A stretch of 44,640 nucleotides of DNA from an archaeon CG10_big_fil_rev_8_21_14_0_10_43_11 (GTDB lineage: Archaea; Nanobdellota; Nanobdellia; PEZQ01): positions 37,788-82,427 of the forward strand of contig PEZQ01000008.1 of the NCBI GenBank assembly GCA_002763265.1. Reading direction: 5' to 3'. Under the pieces are notes generated by a model, which made no database searches, was not told where the DNA came from, and saw only the letters and a program-made list of their open reading frames with translations. The position numbers and the translations under genes are program-made. Below, in pieces: positions 25,785 to 32,390 of this stretch; position 1 is the stretch's first letter, and every line of letters starts with the position of its first letter.

Positions 25785-27177
25785 TTATGACAAAAAGTTG
25801 GGTTTTTGCGCGCGCAGTTCTACCCCTGAATTTTGCCGTAATCAAAGTTGCGGGCAGAATGATTTTTCCAAGAATACCAACAGACGTTCGAATACGGTAT
25901 GAAATAACTGCTTCATCACCCGGACCAAGCTCATTGATTTCCCACAACAATTTCTTACCTGTTGAATCCTTAATCATTTTTGGATGAAGCGTGCCATAAC
26001 TGCCAACCGTTTTTGCAAAAGGCAAAAGCTTTTCGCGAACGCGAATGTTTTTGAGCTTGTCTTGCGACACGTTTTTGACCCTAAGCACAACCTTAAACGA
26101 GAACTCCTCGTTTGTCATGGTCGTTTCTGTGACTGCGCGAGAAACATCCATTTTTCGTGTGAAATGTTTGAACGCGACAACAAGCCCAAGCAGGACAAAA
26201 GGACTTATGAGAAGCGGGATGTACGTTACTTTATACACAACGTCTTTTGATTGACCTGGAAGCAATAACGTGTAAAGCGTGAGCGCACCGTTCGCGTAGG
26301 TTACCTCACCTTCAGTCGCGTAGTTGAGTAAACGTTGCAAGGGGGTGAGACTTACAACACGCGTTGAGCTTCCAATTGCCGTCCCCTCATTAGTGAAACG
26401 CACGCGAATGGTTTTTCCAAAAATCGAGCTTGAACTCAAATCAGATACGTTAAATTCAGAAAAACCACCAACCTGAAACACGCTGAAGTTTGCTGGAAGC
26501 GAATAGTTCTGGTTATATGCACGAATAGTAAACGTGTAGTTTCCCGGTTCCTGATAATAAAAGAGGTCAACAGGAATCTCAATCTGGCTAAACGCAAGCG
26601 GCTCAAGAAGGGTAGTAATATTATTATTGAGAACGATTTCAGTATCTTTTTTTACGCTGTAATTGATAAAAGATTCGACAAGACTATCTGACGGGTTGTA
26701 TATAGTTGCGATAATAGCTTGTTCATCTCGCGGGTCAAGGCTTTCAGCAATTTCAATCTTTGTAATGACTGGTCGCTTTGGAATGTCTGACGGAAGCTTA
26801 TCAAAGCGGCCGCGAAGAACAAGTTCTTGATTGTTGTCCACAAGACTTGAAAAATAGATTTTAAACGGAACTTCAATTGCAAGCGGCGTGTTGTCAGTTG
26901 AACTAATGAGTATGGTCACGTTCTTTGTTTCTCCCGCAGCAAGCAGGACACGCGAAATGGGCACGTAGGACACGCGAAATGAAGAAATACTTACTAAATC
27001 AAAATAAGACACGGTATCAGTAATATTCTTGTCGTTTGTTATTTCAACGGTGTAATTGAGCTTTTGTCCTTCATACACGCTTCGATTAATATCATACGCA
27101 CTAAGCGTGAACGCGCTTGCGCTTTGAAGAACAAGAAGTGACGCAAGTATGATAAGCGCGCCTATAATATATTTCAC
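25771..27177 (-). CDS. Type I membrane protein with CARDB/DUF11-like domains, 468 aa
   Basis: A signal peptide ending near residue 22 (LQSASA-F) is followed by an external part of about 300 residues rich in beta strands and N-glycosylation sites, with NEW3/CARDB-like text such as AAGETKNVTILISST and EPGNYTFTIRAYNQNYSL. A membrane helix (about 325-345: YIPLLISPFVLLGLVVAF) and a basic segment then lead to a cytoplasmic or second domain, LRVKNVSQDKLKNIRVREKL, that resembles DUF11 repeats. Function not recognised; surface or S-layer-associated by architecture. Confidence 0.75.
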   Translation of the reverse strand: MKYIIGALIILASLLVLQSASAFTLSAYDINRSVYEGQKLNYTVEITNDKNITDTVSYFDLVSISSFRVSYVPISRVLLAAGETKNVTILISSTDNTPLAIEVPFKIYFSSLVDNNQELVLRGRFDKLPSDIPKRPVITKIEIAESLDPRDEQAIIATIYNPSDSLVESFINYSVKKDTEIVLNNNITTLLEPLAFSQIEIPVDLFYYQEPGNYTFTIRAYNQNYSLPANFSVFQVGGFSEFNVSDLSSSSIFGKTIRVRFTNEGTAIGSSTRVVSLTPLQRLLNYATEGEVTYANGALTLYTLLLPGQSKDVVYKVTYIPLLISPFVLLGLVVAFKHFTRKMDVSRAVTETTMTNEEFSFKVVLRVKNVSQDKLKNIRVREKLLPFAKTVGSYGTLHPKMIKDSTGKKLLWEINELGPGDEAVISYRIRTSVGILGKIILPATLITAKFRGRTARAKTQLFVITPEE

Positions 27178-27227
27178 AAGAGTTTACTATCATAGCGCAA
27201 TATTAAAGATTTTCTTGCAAGCAGAGA

Positions 27228-27782
27228 CTATTTCACGCCAAATGAGTGCATAAGCGCATCAACTTTATGATACAACTCCAAAAGGGTGGTAGTATTGTTA
27301 AGCGTGAAATCAGCGCGAGCAAATGTTTTGTCAATGCCAAAAATGTGTTGTTCACGCGCTTCATGCTGGCTAAATTCTTCAAGAGTTTTTGGAAAACCAG
27401 GTCTTCTGCGCTTTTTTAAGCGTGAAAAACGGACTTCTGGTTTTGCATCCACTAAGATAAGCGAAAATTGTTTGCCAAACACTTTTTTTGGCACTTCAAC
27501 ATCCCATTCACCCCTAACCCCATCAATAATAATACGCTCTTCTCCTGATTGTTTTATTTTTTCAACCATTAAATCAATAAAGCACGTTTTTCCGTACTTT
27601 TTGCGGTATTCTGCATAAATATCCTGCAAATTCTTTCGCGTCGCTTCAACATCCCGTTTGCGTGCAATATCACGCGCAAGGTCTCCCATGCGAAACATAA
27701 CAAAACCATACGTTTCTTTGAGATATCGTGAAACAACGTCTTTTCCTGCACCAATCGTGCCGGTTATGCCAAGAATAATCAT
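27228..27782 (-). CDS. P-loop nucleotide kinase, dephospho-CoA-kinase/UPF0200-like, 184 aa
   Basis: The Walker A motif GITGTIGAGKDVVSRYL is at residues 5-21. The rest matches the archaeal AAA_18 or UPF0200 type: FRMGDLARDIA, an IIIDGVRGEWDVEV acidic segment, and a lid-like stretch RLKKRRRPGFPKTLEEF. A phosphate transfer reaction on a nucleoside or nucleotide-like substrate is likely; dephospho-CoA is one candidate but not proven, since other archaea use an unrelated enzyme. The ATG at 27782 is clear and the gene stands alone. Confidence 0.8.
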   Translation of the reverse strand: MIILGITGTIGAGKDVVSRYLKETYGFVMFRMGDLARDIARKRDVEATRKNLQDIYAEYRKKYGKTCFIDLMVEKIKQSGEERIIIDGVRGEWDVEVPKKVFGKQFSLILVDAKPEVRFSRLKKRRRPGFPKTLEEFSQHEAREQHIFGIDKTFARADFTLNNTTTLLELYHKVDALMHSFGVK

Positions 27783-27854
27783 TGAAACGCTTCCCCCCTC
27801 TTTTGTATGCAGGCACGCATATTAAAGAGTTGCTTAAAAACAAAGACGGGTGTT

Positions 27855-28229
27855 TTATGTTTCTAACTCTTTTTCAAGAGCAGATGCGTACTGTTTTGCA
27901 AGAGCGTAACTTTCAGGAACTGGAGCGTACACTTCAAGTGCGATACTGTTATTGGGCAACGCAACATGGGATATGTCACTAGGCATTTTGTCCCAATCAT
28001 ACTTCCAATCAATGCCTTGTTCTCGTATGATATCCATTGTCTCAGAAACGTATGCGCGTTTACATGCGTCCAAAAAACCTGCTTTTACTAGTCTTAGTGT
28101 CGAACCTGAAACATTGGACACAAGATAACCCACGCGATATTGGTCCCATTTGTCTTTGAAGAACGTGACTTTTTCAAGAGGCGCATTCATGTAATGAGAA
28201 TTAACTTCCTCATCAAAACTATCTCCCAT
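27855..28229 (-). CDS. Hypothetical protein, 124 aa
   Basis: I do not recognise this family. The product starts MGDSFDEEVNSHYMNAPLEK and has mixed alpha-beta composition with no membrane helix. A TATA-like stretch (CTTTAAAATATATTTTT) lies about 10-25 nt before the ATG. A plus-strand ORF at 27782-27982 overlaps it and looks like a shadow. The only nearby feature is the tRNA-Thr gene and its element upstream. Function unknown. Confidence 0.6.
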   Translation of the reverse strand: MGDSFDEEVNSHYMNAPLEKVTFFKDKWDQYRVGYLVSNVSGSTLRLVKAGFLDACKRAYVSETMDIIREQGIDWKYDWDKMPSDISHVALPNNSIALEVYAPVPESYALAKQYASALEKELET

Positions 28230-28283
28230 ACCAAATAAAAATATATTTTAAAGCTCTTTAAACTTTCGCTTGCGTACCCTAAA

Positions 28284-28340
28284 CGCCCGGGGAGAGATTC
28301 CACCGCACCTTTTTTAGGAAAAAAAAGCTGCACCAAAAAA
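28284..28340 (-). repeat. tRNA-3'-end mini-element behind tRNA-Thr, with copy of the tRNA 3' end
   Basis: Read in tRNA orientation, 28340-28297 is the same hairpin element as behind tRNA-Asp (about 41 of 44 positions identical by eye), with arms CTTTTTT and AAAAAAG and the flanks GGTGCAG and GGTGCGGTGG. It is followed at 28299-28284 by AATCTCTCCCCGGGCG, a copy of the tRNA-Thr 3' end AATCTCTCCCGGGGCT (28366-28351) with few changes. The spacing between the two is 67 bp. The copy begins in the T-loop. Confidence 0.8.
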
Positions 28341-28350
28341 AAAGAAAAAG

Positions 28351-28424
28351 AGCCCCGGGAGAGATTTGAACTCTCGACCTCTGCCTTACCAAGGCAGCGC
28401 TCCGCCGAACTGAGCTACCGAGGC
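28351..28424 (-). tRNA. tRNA-Thr (GGT)
   Basis: The 74-nt gene folds well: acceptor GCCTCGG pairs with CCGGGGC (one T-G pair), anticodon loop TTGGTAA within CTGCC/GGCAG, and T-arm GAGAG-TTCAAAT-CTCTC. The discriminator base is T and CCA is not encoded. No intron is seen. A pyrimidine-rich tract and the mini-element follow within a few bases. Confidence 0.96.
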
Positions 28425-28477
28425 GATGCTCAACTAGAAAGGACTAAAAGTGCGTTTATTACTGTTTTGGTAGTGTC

Positions 28478-29518
28478 TTAATACTGACCTGAAACAATTG
28501 AACTAAGACCACGCTCGTTGAGTGATTGTAACTCTCCTGACTCCCGATAGTTTCCCTGGTTATAGGCAATAAGCGCGTTGGTGAGGTCTTTAACGCGGTT
28601 GCGAATCGTTACTTCAGATAGGTGCGCGAGTTTTCCAATGGAGCTTTGTGTTCGTTTAGTACGGTCTAAGATGCTTACCACATATGAAACGCCTGCTGCA
28701 ATACCAAGCGGGTCTTTGCTTGTTTGCGCTCCTGCGCGTTTGAGTAATTCAACTAAATCTTTTGCAAGAAGAAACGAGCGGCCAAGACCAAGTTCAGCAA
28801 GCATGCGCGGTAAGTATTCGTTTGGGCTTTGTGCGGGCAGGCGAATATTAAGCGAATTGAGAATAAAGCGATATTCTTTTCCAAGTTTTTTTCGACTCAC
28901 CTCTTGACATGATGCATCATACTCCCACTGACTAGATACGCTCTGGTTTTCAGTTATTGATGCAATTTCATCAAGGGAGCGTGGAATGCGTTTTGCACGC
29001 AATACTAAGTACAAGCTCGCAAGCGCCATGCCCTGAGTGGAATGACCTTTTAAAAGACCCTTATCAGCAATGTGATACGAGAATTGAATTGCGTCTCGTG
29101 CAACATGCGCGGGAAGTTCAAGCGTGCTTACTGCATGACGGATATATCTTTCAAGAGTAGCATTTCTTCGCGTGCTTTGAGTGCCACGATTGTTGATGTT
29201 TCGTAATTTAGCCCATTTGATAAAGTCAAGCGCATACCCTTGAGCATCTTTTGTATCATAACCCATAGCTGTTGAAAGTCTTCTTGGCGTGAATGCAGGG
29301 TCGCCTGTTCGTGCACGTGCTTGTTTTTCTTGTTTTGAGTACGCGCGCCATTCAGTGACATCTGTTTGGATAGCGTGTTCTTGAATAACAAGACCACAAT
29401 CAGAACACGTTTTTTCGCCACGGTCAGGGTCGCTTATGATATTATCAGAACCGCAATCGCTGCAAACGAGGGCTTCTTCTTTTTCAACAAGGTCAGCAAG
29501 CGTATGCTTATTTAACAT
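28478..29518 (-). CDS. tfb: Transcription initiation factor TFB
   Basis: TFB bridges TBP-bound promoter DNA and RNA polymerase. The N-terminal zinc ribbon is intact (C19, C22, C38, C41: CSDCG and CSDCG). The B-finger/reader region DVTEWRAYSKQE and RTGDPAF follow, then two cyclin repeats (about 110-205 and 215-310), including the recognition helix region EVTIRNRVKDL. The 346-aa length is typical apart from a short C-terminal tail. A TATA-like sequence lies 26-30 nt before the ATG, so the mRNA is probably leaderless. No second TFB is in the window. Confidence 0.96.
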   Translation of the reverse strand: MLNKHTLADLVEKEEALVCSDCGSDNIISDPDRGEKTCSDCGLVIQEHAIQTDVTEWRAYSKQEKQARARTGDPAFTPRRLSTAMGYDTKDAQGYALDFIKWAKLRNINNRGTQSTRRNATLERYIRHAVSTLELPAHVARDAIQFSYHIADKGLLKGHSTQGMALASLYLVLRAKRIPRSLDEIASITENQSVSSQWEYDASCQEVSRKKLGKEYRFILNSLNIRLPAQSPNEYLPRMLAELGLGRSFLLAKDLVELLKRAGAQTSKDPLGIAAGVSYVVSILDRTKRTQSSIGKLAHLSEVTIRNRVKDLTNALIAYNQGNYRESGELQSLNERGLSSIVSGQY

Positions 29519-29562
29519 CGCGGCTTATGATTGCAAGTCCGCTTAAAAACCTTGTGGTACGC

Positions 29563-29946
29563 TTATTTTTTGAGTTTTGACATTTCCAGCTTTTTCCCGC
29601 ACGCATCACAGGCGAACGTAAACTTCTTTGATGTTTTTGTGCGAATAAAGTGTTCTTGTTTTGCCCCTTCATGCGAACAATAAGGACACACGTATTCTAT
29701 GTTTGCTATTGCTTCAAAATCGTTTTCGTCAAGCGTTGTGCCGCACGTTTCACACTTAAAATATGGTGCTTTTTTTCGTCCGCGAATGCTTGGTTTATTC
29801 ATTGGCATATCACACGTTTCACAAACAGGTCGAAACACCCATACGCGCGCAAAGCCCGAATCATCAGTCTCTCCTTTTCTTGAAAGAGGTCGTTGTGTGT
29901 GATACACCACTTCTTTAATATCCGCGGGGTGTTTGAGTACTGCCAT
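29563..29946 (-). CDS. Zinc-ribbon protein with four CxxC pairs, 127 aa
   Basis: Four CxxC motifs are visible: CETC (about residue 42), CETCG (about 66), CPYC (about 86) and CDACG (about 111). They could form two zinc ribbons. A basic segment (SIRGRKKAPY) and the KKLEMSKLKK tail suggest nucleic-acid binding. I do not recognise a named family. A TATA-like GTTTAAAATAC lies 27-30 nt before the ATG and predicts a leaderless transcript. It sits next to tfb, so a role in gene expression is conceivable but unproven. Confidence 0.72.
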   Translation of the reverse strand: MAVLKHPADIKEVVYHTQRPLSRKGETDDSGFARVWVFRPVCETCDMPMNKPSIRGRKKAPYFKCETCGTTLDENDFEAIANIEYVCPYCSHEGAKQEHFIRTKTSKKFTFACDACGKKLEMSKLKK

Positions 29947-30031
29947 ATCCTATCCTAAAAAGCAGAGGTATTTTAAACGTTACCCCTGTCTTAGTAATTT
30001 TTAAAAGCAGATTGCGAATAAAAGTATGCAC

Positions 30032-30115
30032 GCGGGGGTGGCTGAGCGGTCAAAAGCGCAGGACTTAAGATCCTGTGGGTTAGTCCCTTCGAGGGTTCAA
30101 ATCCCTTCCCCCGCA
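30032..30115 (+). tRNA. tRNA-Leu (TAA)
   Basis: This is a class II tRNA of 84 nt: acceptor GCGGGGG pairs with CCCCCGC, the anticodon loop is CTTAAGA within CAGGA/TCCTG, a long variable arm (TGGGTTAGTCCC) is present, and the T-arm is GAGGG-TTCAAAT-CCCTT. The discriminator is A and CCA is not encoded. A TATA box TTTTTAAAAG lies about 27 nt upstream. A hairpin element of the tRNA-associated family follows 56 nt downstream. Confidence 0.96.
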
Positions 30116-30170
30116 CATATTTTTTTTACTTGACATAAAAAACCTTGGAAAAAAAGAAAGAAGAATACTG

Positions 30171-30216
30171 TTTTTTGGTACCTGCTTCTTTTTCTAAAAA
30201 AAGGCGCGGTGCAACT
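30171..30216 (+). repeat. Divergent tRNA-associated hairpin element behind tRNA-Leu
   Basis: The sequence begins TTTTTTGGTACCTGCTTC and continues with a T-run, CT, A-run and GGCGCGGTGCAACT. It aligns over its full length with the elements behind tRNA-Asp and tRNA-Thr and shares their inverted T/A arms, with one mismatch in the stem. No copy of the tRNA-Leu 3' end is visible after it. The rest of 30116-30333 contains no gene that I can support. Confidence 0.65.
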
Positions 30217-30333
30217 AACAGTCCTCACGTGCTTTTAGGCTAAACACCAAAATATGGGTGTATCTTAGTCAAGAGCACAATAGATGACACACTTCCAAAA
30301 AGTATAATACCTCATGCTCTCTTAAAAAAATGT

Positions 30334-30750
30334 ATGCGGACAACAAGACTTGAATGCGAAGATAAAACACGCACAGAAAAACGTGCACGCCTTACTGATT
30401 TATTTGAGGATGTTGGAAACGATTACTTGCAATATAATGTGGCAGACCCTATGGTGTATCAAAGCCATGATGTACACGCGTTCTACCATCTCACCACAGA
30501 CTTAACCAAAGTCGTGCACGTGCAAGGCTATCTGGACATGAGTAGTGACAAAAAAGCACGAGTATTAGCGCGTCTATTGGATTATGAACACATGCTTAAC
30601 TTGCGCGAACAAGGTTGCGGCATAGGCAACGAGCACAACGCAGTAATTAAAGACTTTAACGCGTTTAAACAAGGAATCGAAATTGATTATGACCCAAAAA
30701 CGCTTGAAACAGTGCTCGCTCAATATGTTCTAGAATTAGTCCTTGAGTGA
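30334..30750 (+). CDS. Hypothetical protein, 138 aa
   Basis: I do not recognise this family. The protein is soluble and acidic, with the stretch HDVHAFYHLTTDLTKVVHVQ and a helical C-terminal part. The ATG at 30334 lies about 25-30 nt after a TATA-like TATAATACC. Its last 15 nt overlap the convergent nnrD gene. It is the first gene after the tRNA-Leu element. Function unknown. Confidence 0.58.
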   Translation: MRTTRLECEDKTRTEKRARLTDLFEDVGNDYLQYNVADPMVYQSHDVHAFYHLTTDLTKVVHVQGYLDMSSDKKARVLARLLDYEHMLNLREQGCGIGNEHNAVIKDFNAFKQGIEIDYDPKTLETVLAQYVLELVLE

Positions 30751-31581
30751 AATCATAACGCGTGAAACTTCCTTTGCCACATCACTTGCCAGATAGGTGT
30801 ACCATTGCTTCTCGTCTAATAATGCATCCCCACTTCTTCCACTAATAAACGCAGCATTCACTGCTGCTTGCGGCGCATCTTTGAGTTGCGCAAAAAAACC
30901 AGCGCACAAACCAGCAAGCACGTCACCAGTTCCTGATTTAGTCATTCCCGGGTTTCCCGTTGTGTTGTACCACACGTTTTTCTTGCTGATAATAACATCA
31001 GTTGAACCTTTAACGAGAAGCACATTATTCTTGTCAAAAAAGAACGGAAGAGATTGACGCAAGTGCTCGGGCTTTGTTGCAGGGTCAAGACCTGAGTTTT
31101 GCAAGAATAGTTCAAGCTCGCGCTTGTGAGGCGTGACAATCGCGTTTGAAAGCTCTTGGGCGCTTAATGCTTTAATCGCATCAGCATCAACCACTTTAGG
31201 CATGTTAAATGATGCAAGATGCTTAAAGAGTTTTAGTGTTGAATCATGAAGTCCTGCGCCATTGCCAAACAAAAGCACATCCGCATCTTTTGCAAGACGC
31301 GCAATCACGGTCTTGTGTGATTCTTTAAGATACGCACCAGAAAGTTTGTGCGTCATAAGGTCAGAGCTGATTAGGTTAATTGCCCACGCAACTTTTTGCG
31401 GTGCTGCAATCATAACACTGTCCGCGCCGGAATGCAGTGCTGCAATGCCTGCAAGCGCGCTCGCGCCAACGTACTCAGGCGACCCGCCGACAATAAGCAC
31501 ACGCCCATTATCACCTTTATGGCTTCGCTTTGCGCGCGCAGGAATAACCAAATCCTGAGGCGTTATGTATACGCTTCCCAC
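30736..31581 (-). CDS. nnrD: ADP/ATP-dependent NAD(P)HX dehydratase (NnrD)
   Basis: The enzyme repairs hydrated NAD(P)H. The ribokinase-like fold is clear: KRSHKGDNGRVLIVGGSPEY at residues 18-37, VVDADAIKAL, VTPHKRELELF and the catalytic GNPGMTKSGTGDVLAGLCAG (D220). At 281 aa it holds only the dehydratase domain; the epimerase domain (NnrE) that is fused to it in many bacteria is absent here. The start is GTG at 31581, about 22 nt after a TATA-like CTTATATATT. It converges on the gene at 30334. Confidence 0.93.
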   Translation of the reverse strand: MGSVYITPQDLVIPARAKRSHKGDNGRVLIVGGSPEYVGASALAGIAALHSGADSVMIAAPQKVAWAINLISSDLMTHKLSGAYLKESHKTVIARLAKDADVLLFGNGAGLHDSTLKLFKHLASFNMPKVVDADAIKALSAQELSNAIVTPHKRELELFLQNSGLDPATKPEHLRQSLPFFFDKNNVLLVKGSTDVIISKKNVWYNTTGNPGMTKSGTGDVLAGLCAGFFAQLKDAPQAAVNAAFISGRSGDALLDEKQWYTYLASDVAKEVSRVMISLKD

Positions 31582-31673
31582 ACCAAACTAAGGAGCCCAA
31601 TATATAAGAAGTCTTTGCAACCACACACATTAGAAAAACCTTTTAAATGCTAATACGGTTGTGTGTCAAAGAT

Positions 31674-31748
31674 GCCCTTGTCGTCTAGTTCGGCCAAGGA
31701 TTCCGGACTTTCAATCCGGAGACCCGGGTTCAAATCCCGGCGAGGGCA
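31674..31748 (+). tRNA. tRNA-Glu (TTC)
   Basis: The 75-nt gene folds as a cloverleaf: acceptor GCCCTTG pairs with CGAGGGC, anticodon loop CTTTCAA within CCGGA/TCCGG, T-arm CCGGG-TTCAAAT-CCCGG. The discriminator is A and CCA is not encoded. A TATA-like CCTTTTAAATGC lies about 27-35 nt upstream. A mini-element with a copy of the gene's 3' end follows. Confidence 0.96.
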
Positions 31749-31767
31749 CTTTTTCACTTTCTTTTTC

Positions 31768-31840
31768 TTTTGGTACAGCTTTTCTTTTAGCAAAAGAAAA
31801 GGTGTTGTGAAATTCAGGCAAGGGCACTTTCTTTTTCTTG
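31768..31840 (+). repeat. tRNA-3'-end mini-element behind tRNA-Glu, with copy of the tRNA 3' end and flank
   Basis: The element starts TTTTGGTACAGC and contains a perfect 10-bp hairpin: CTTTTCTTTT at 31779-31788, a 3-nt loop, and AAAAGAAAAG at 31792-31801, then GTGTTGTGAAATT. A copy of the tRNA 3' end follows at 31810-31827: 15 of 18 positions match the segment at 31732-31749 that runs from the T-loop through the discriminator. The CTTTCTTTTTCTT flank is also repeated. The distance between copies is 78 bp. Confidence 0.8.
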
Positions 31841-31901
31841 ATTCTGCGCGCTCCACACTATTAATGCTTAAATACACGCACGCTCCCAGATTTTTAACAT
31901 A

Positions 31902-32369
31902 ATGAACGCGCGCACCCTCTTTGACAGCTTGATTGATAATTGTGGTTCAAACTTTGTTGGTTTTTCAGAATTACTAGAGAGCCGCGAGCGATTTGAAGTG
32001 CTTAATGCCATTCCATCAATTGTAACCTACCTAGAATCACAGCAGTTTTATCCAACAGGGTTTGTGCTTCAACAAGAGCAGGGAGGAACGCAAAAAGAGG
32101 CAAGCAACATAACACAGTATGCGCTTCTCACAAAAAGACTGGAACGAATCGCTGATGACGTGCTAAATGGGGACACACTTTTTGAATTACATGTTGAGTT
32201 CTTCAAAAAAATAGCTCAAAAAAATGCGTATCAGCATATGCTCCTCGTGTACAAGGACAACACCTCACTTGAACCAGAAAACATGACGCAAGATTGTACC
32301 GCGTTTTTGCATCTTGATGCGTTGGGCATGGTTCTAAAACCTGACTCATCTTTAGCACGTGAAAAATAA
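31902..32369 (+). CDS. Hypothetical protein, 155 aa
   Basis: I do not recognise it. The product is a soluble, mostly helical protein starting MNARTLFDSLIDNCGSNFVG. A TATA-like GCTTAAATAC at about 31866-31876 lies 27-35 nt before the ATG and predicts a leaderless transcript. It ends 21 nt before the convergent secreted-protein gene. No motif suggests a function. Confidence 0.58.
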   Translation: MNARTLFDSLIDNCGSNFVGFSELLESRERFEVLNAIPSIVTYLESQQFYPTGFVLQQEQGGTQKEASNITQYALLTKRLERIADDVLNGDTLFELHVEFFKKIAQKNAYQHMLLVYKDNTSLEPENMTQDCTAFLHLDALGMVLKPDSSLAREK

Positions 32370-32390
32370 CAAAAAAGATGTGTGGGAAAA

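Noticed and set aside
27782-27982. 66-aa plus-strand ORF next to the kinase start
   Set aside because: It overlaps the better-supported minus-strand gene at 27855-28229 and its ATG shares only the CAT/ATG of the divergent kinase gene; no promoter in between.
21685-31748. An integrated virus or plasmid between the tRNA genes
   Set aside because: No integrase, replication or capsid gene is seen; the att-like repeats are only 67-132 bp apart at each tRNA.
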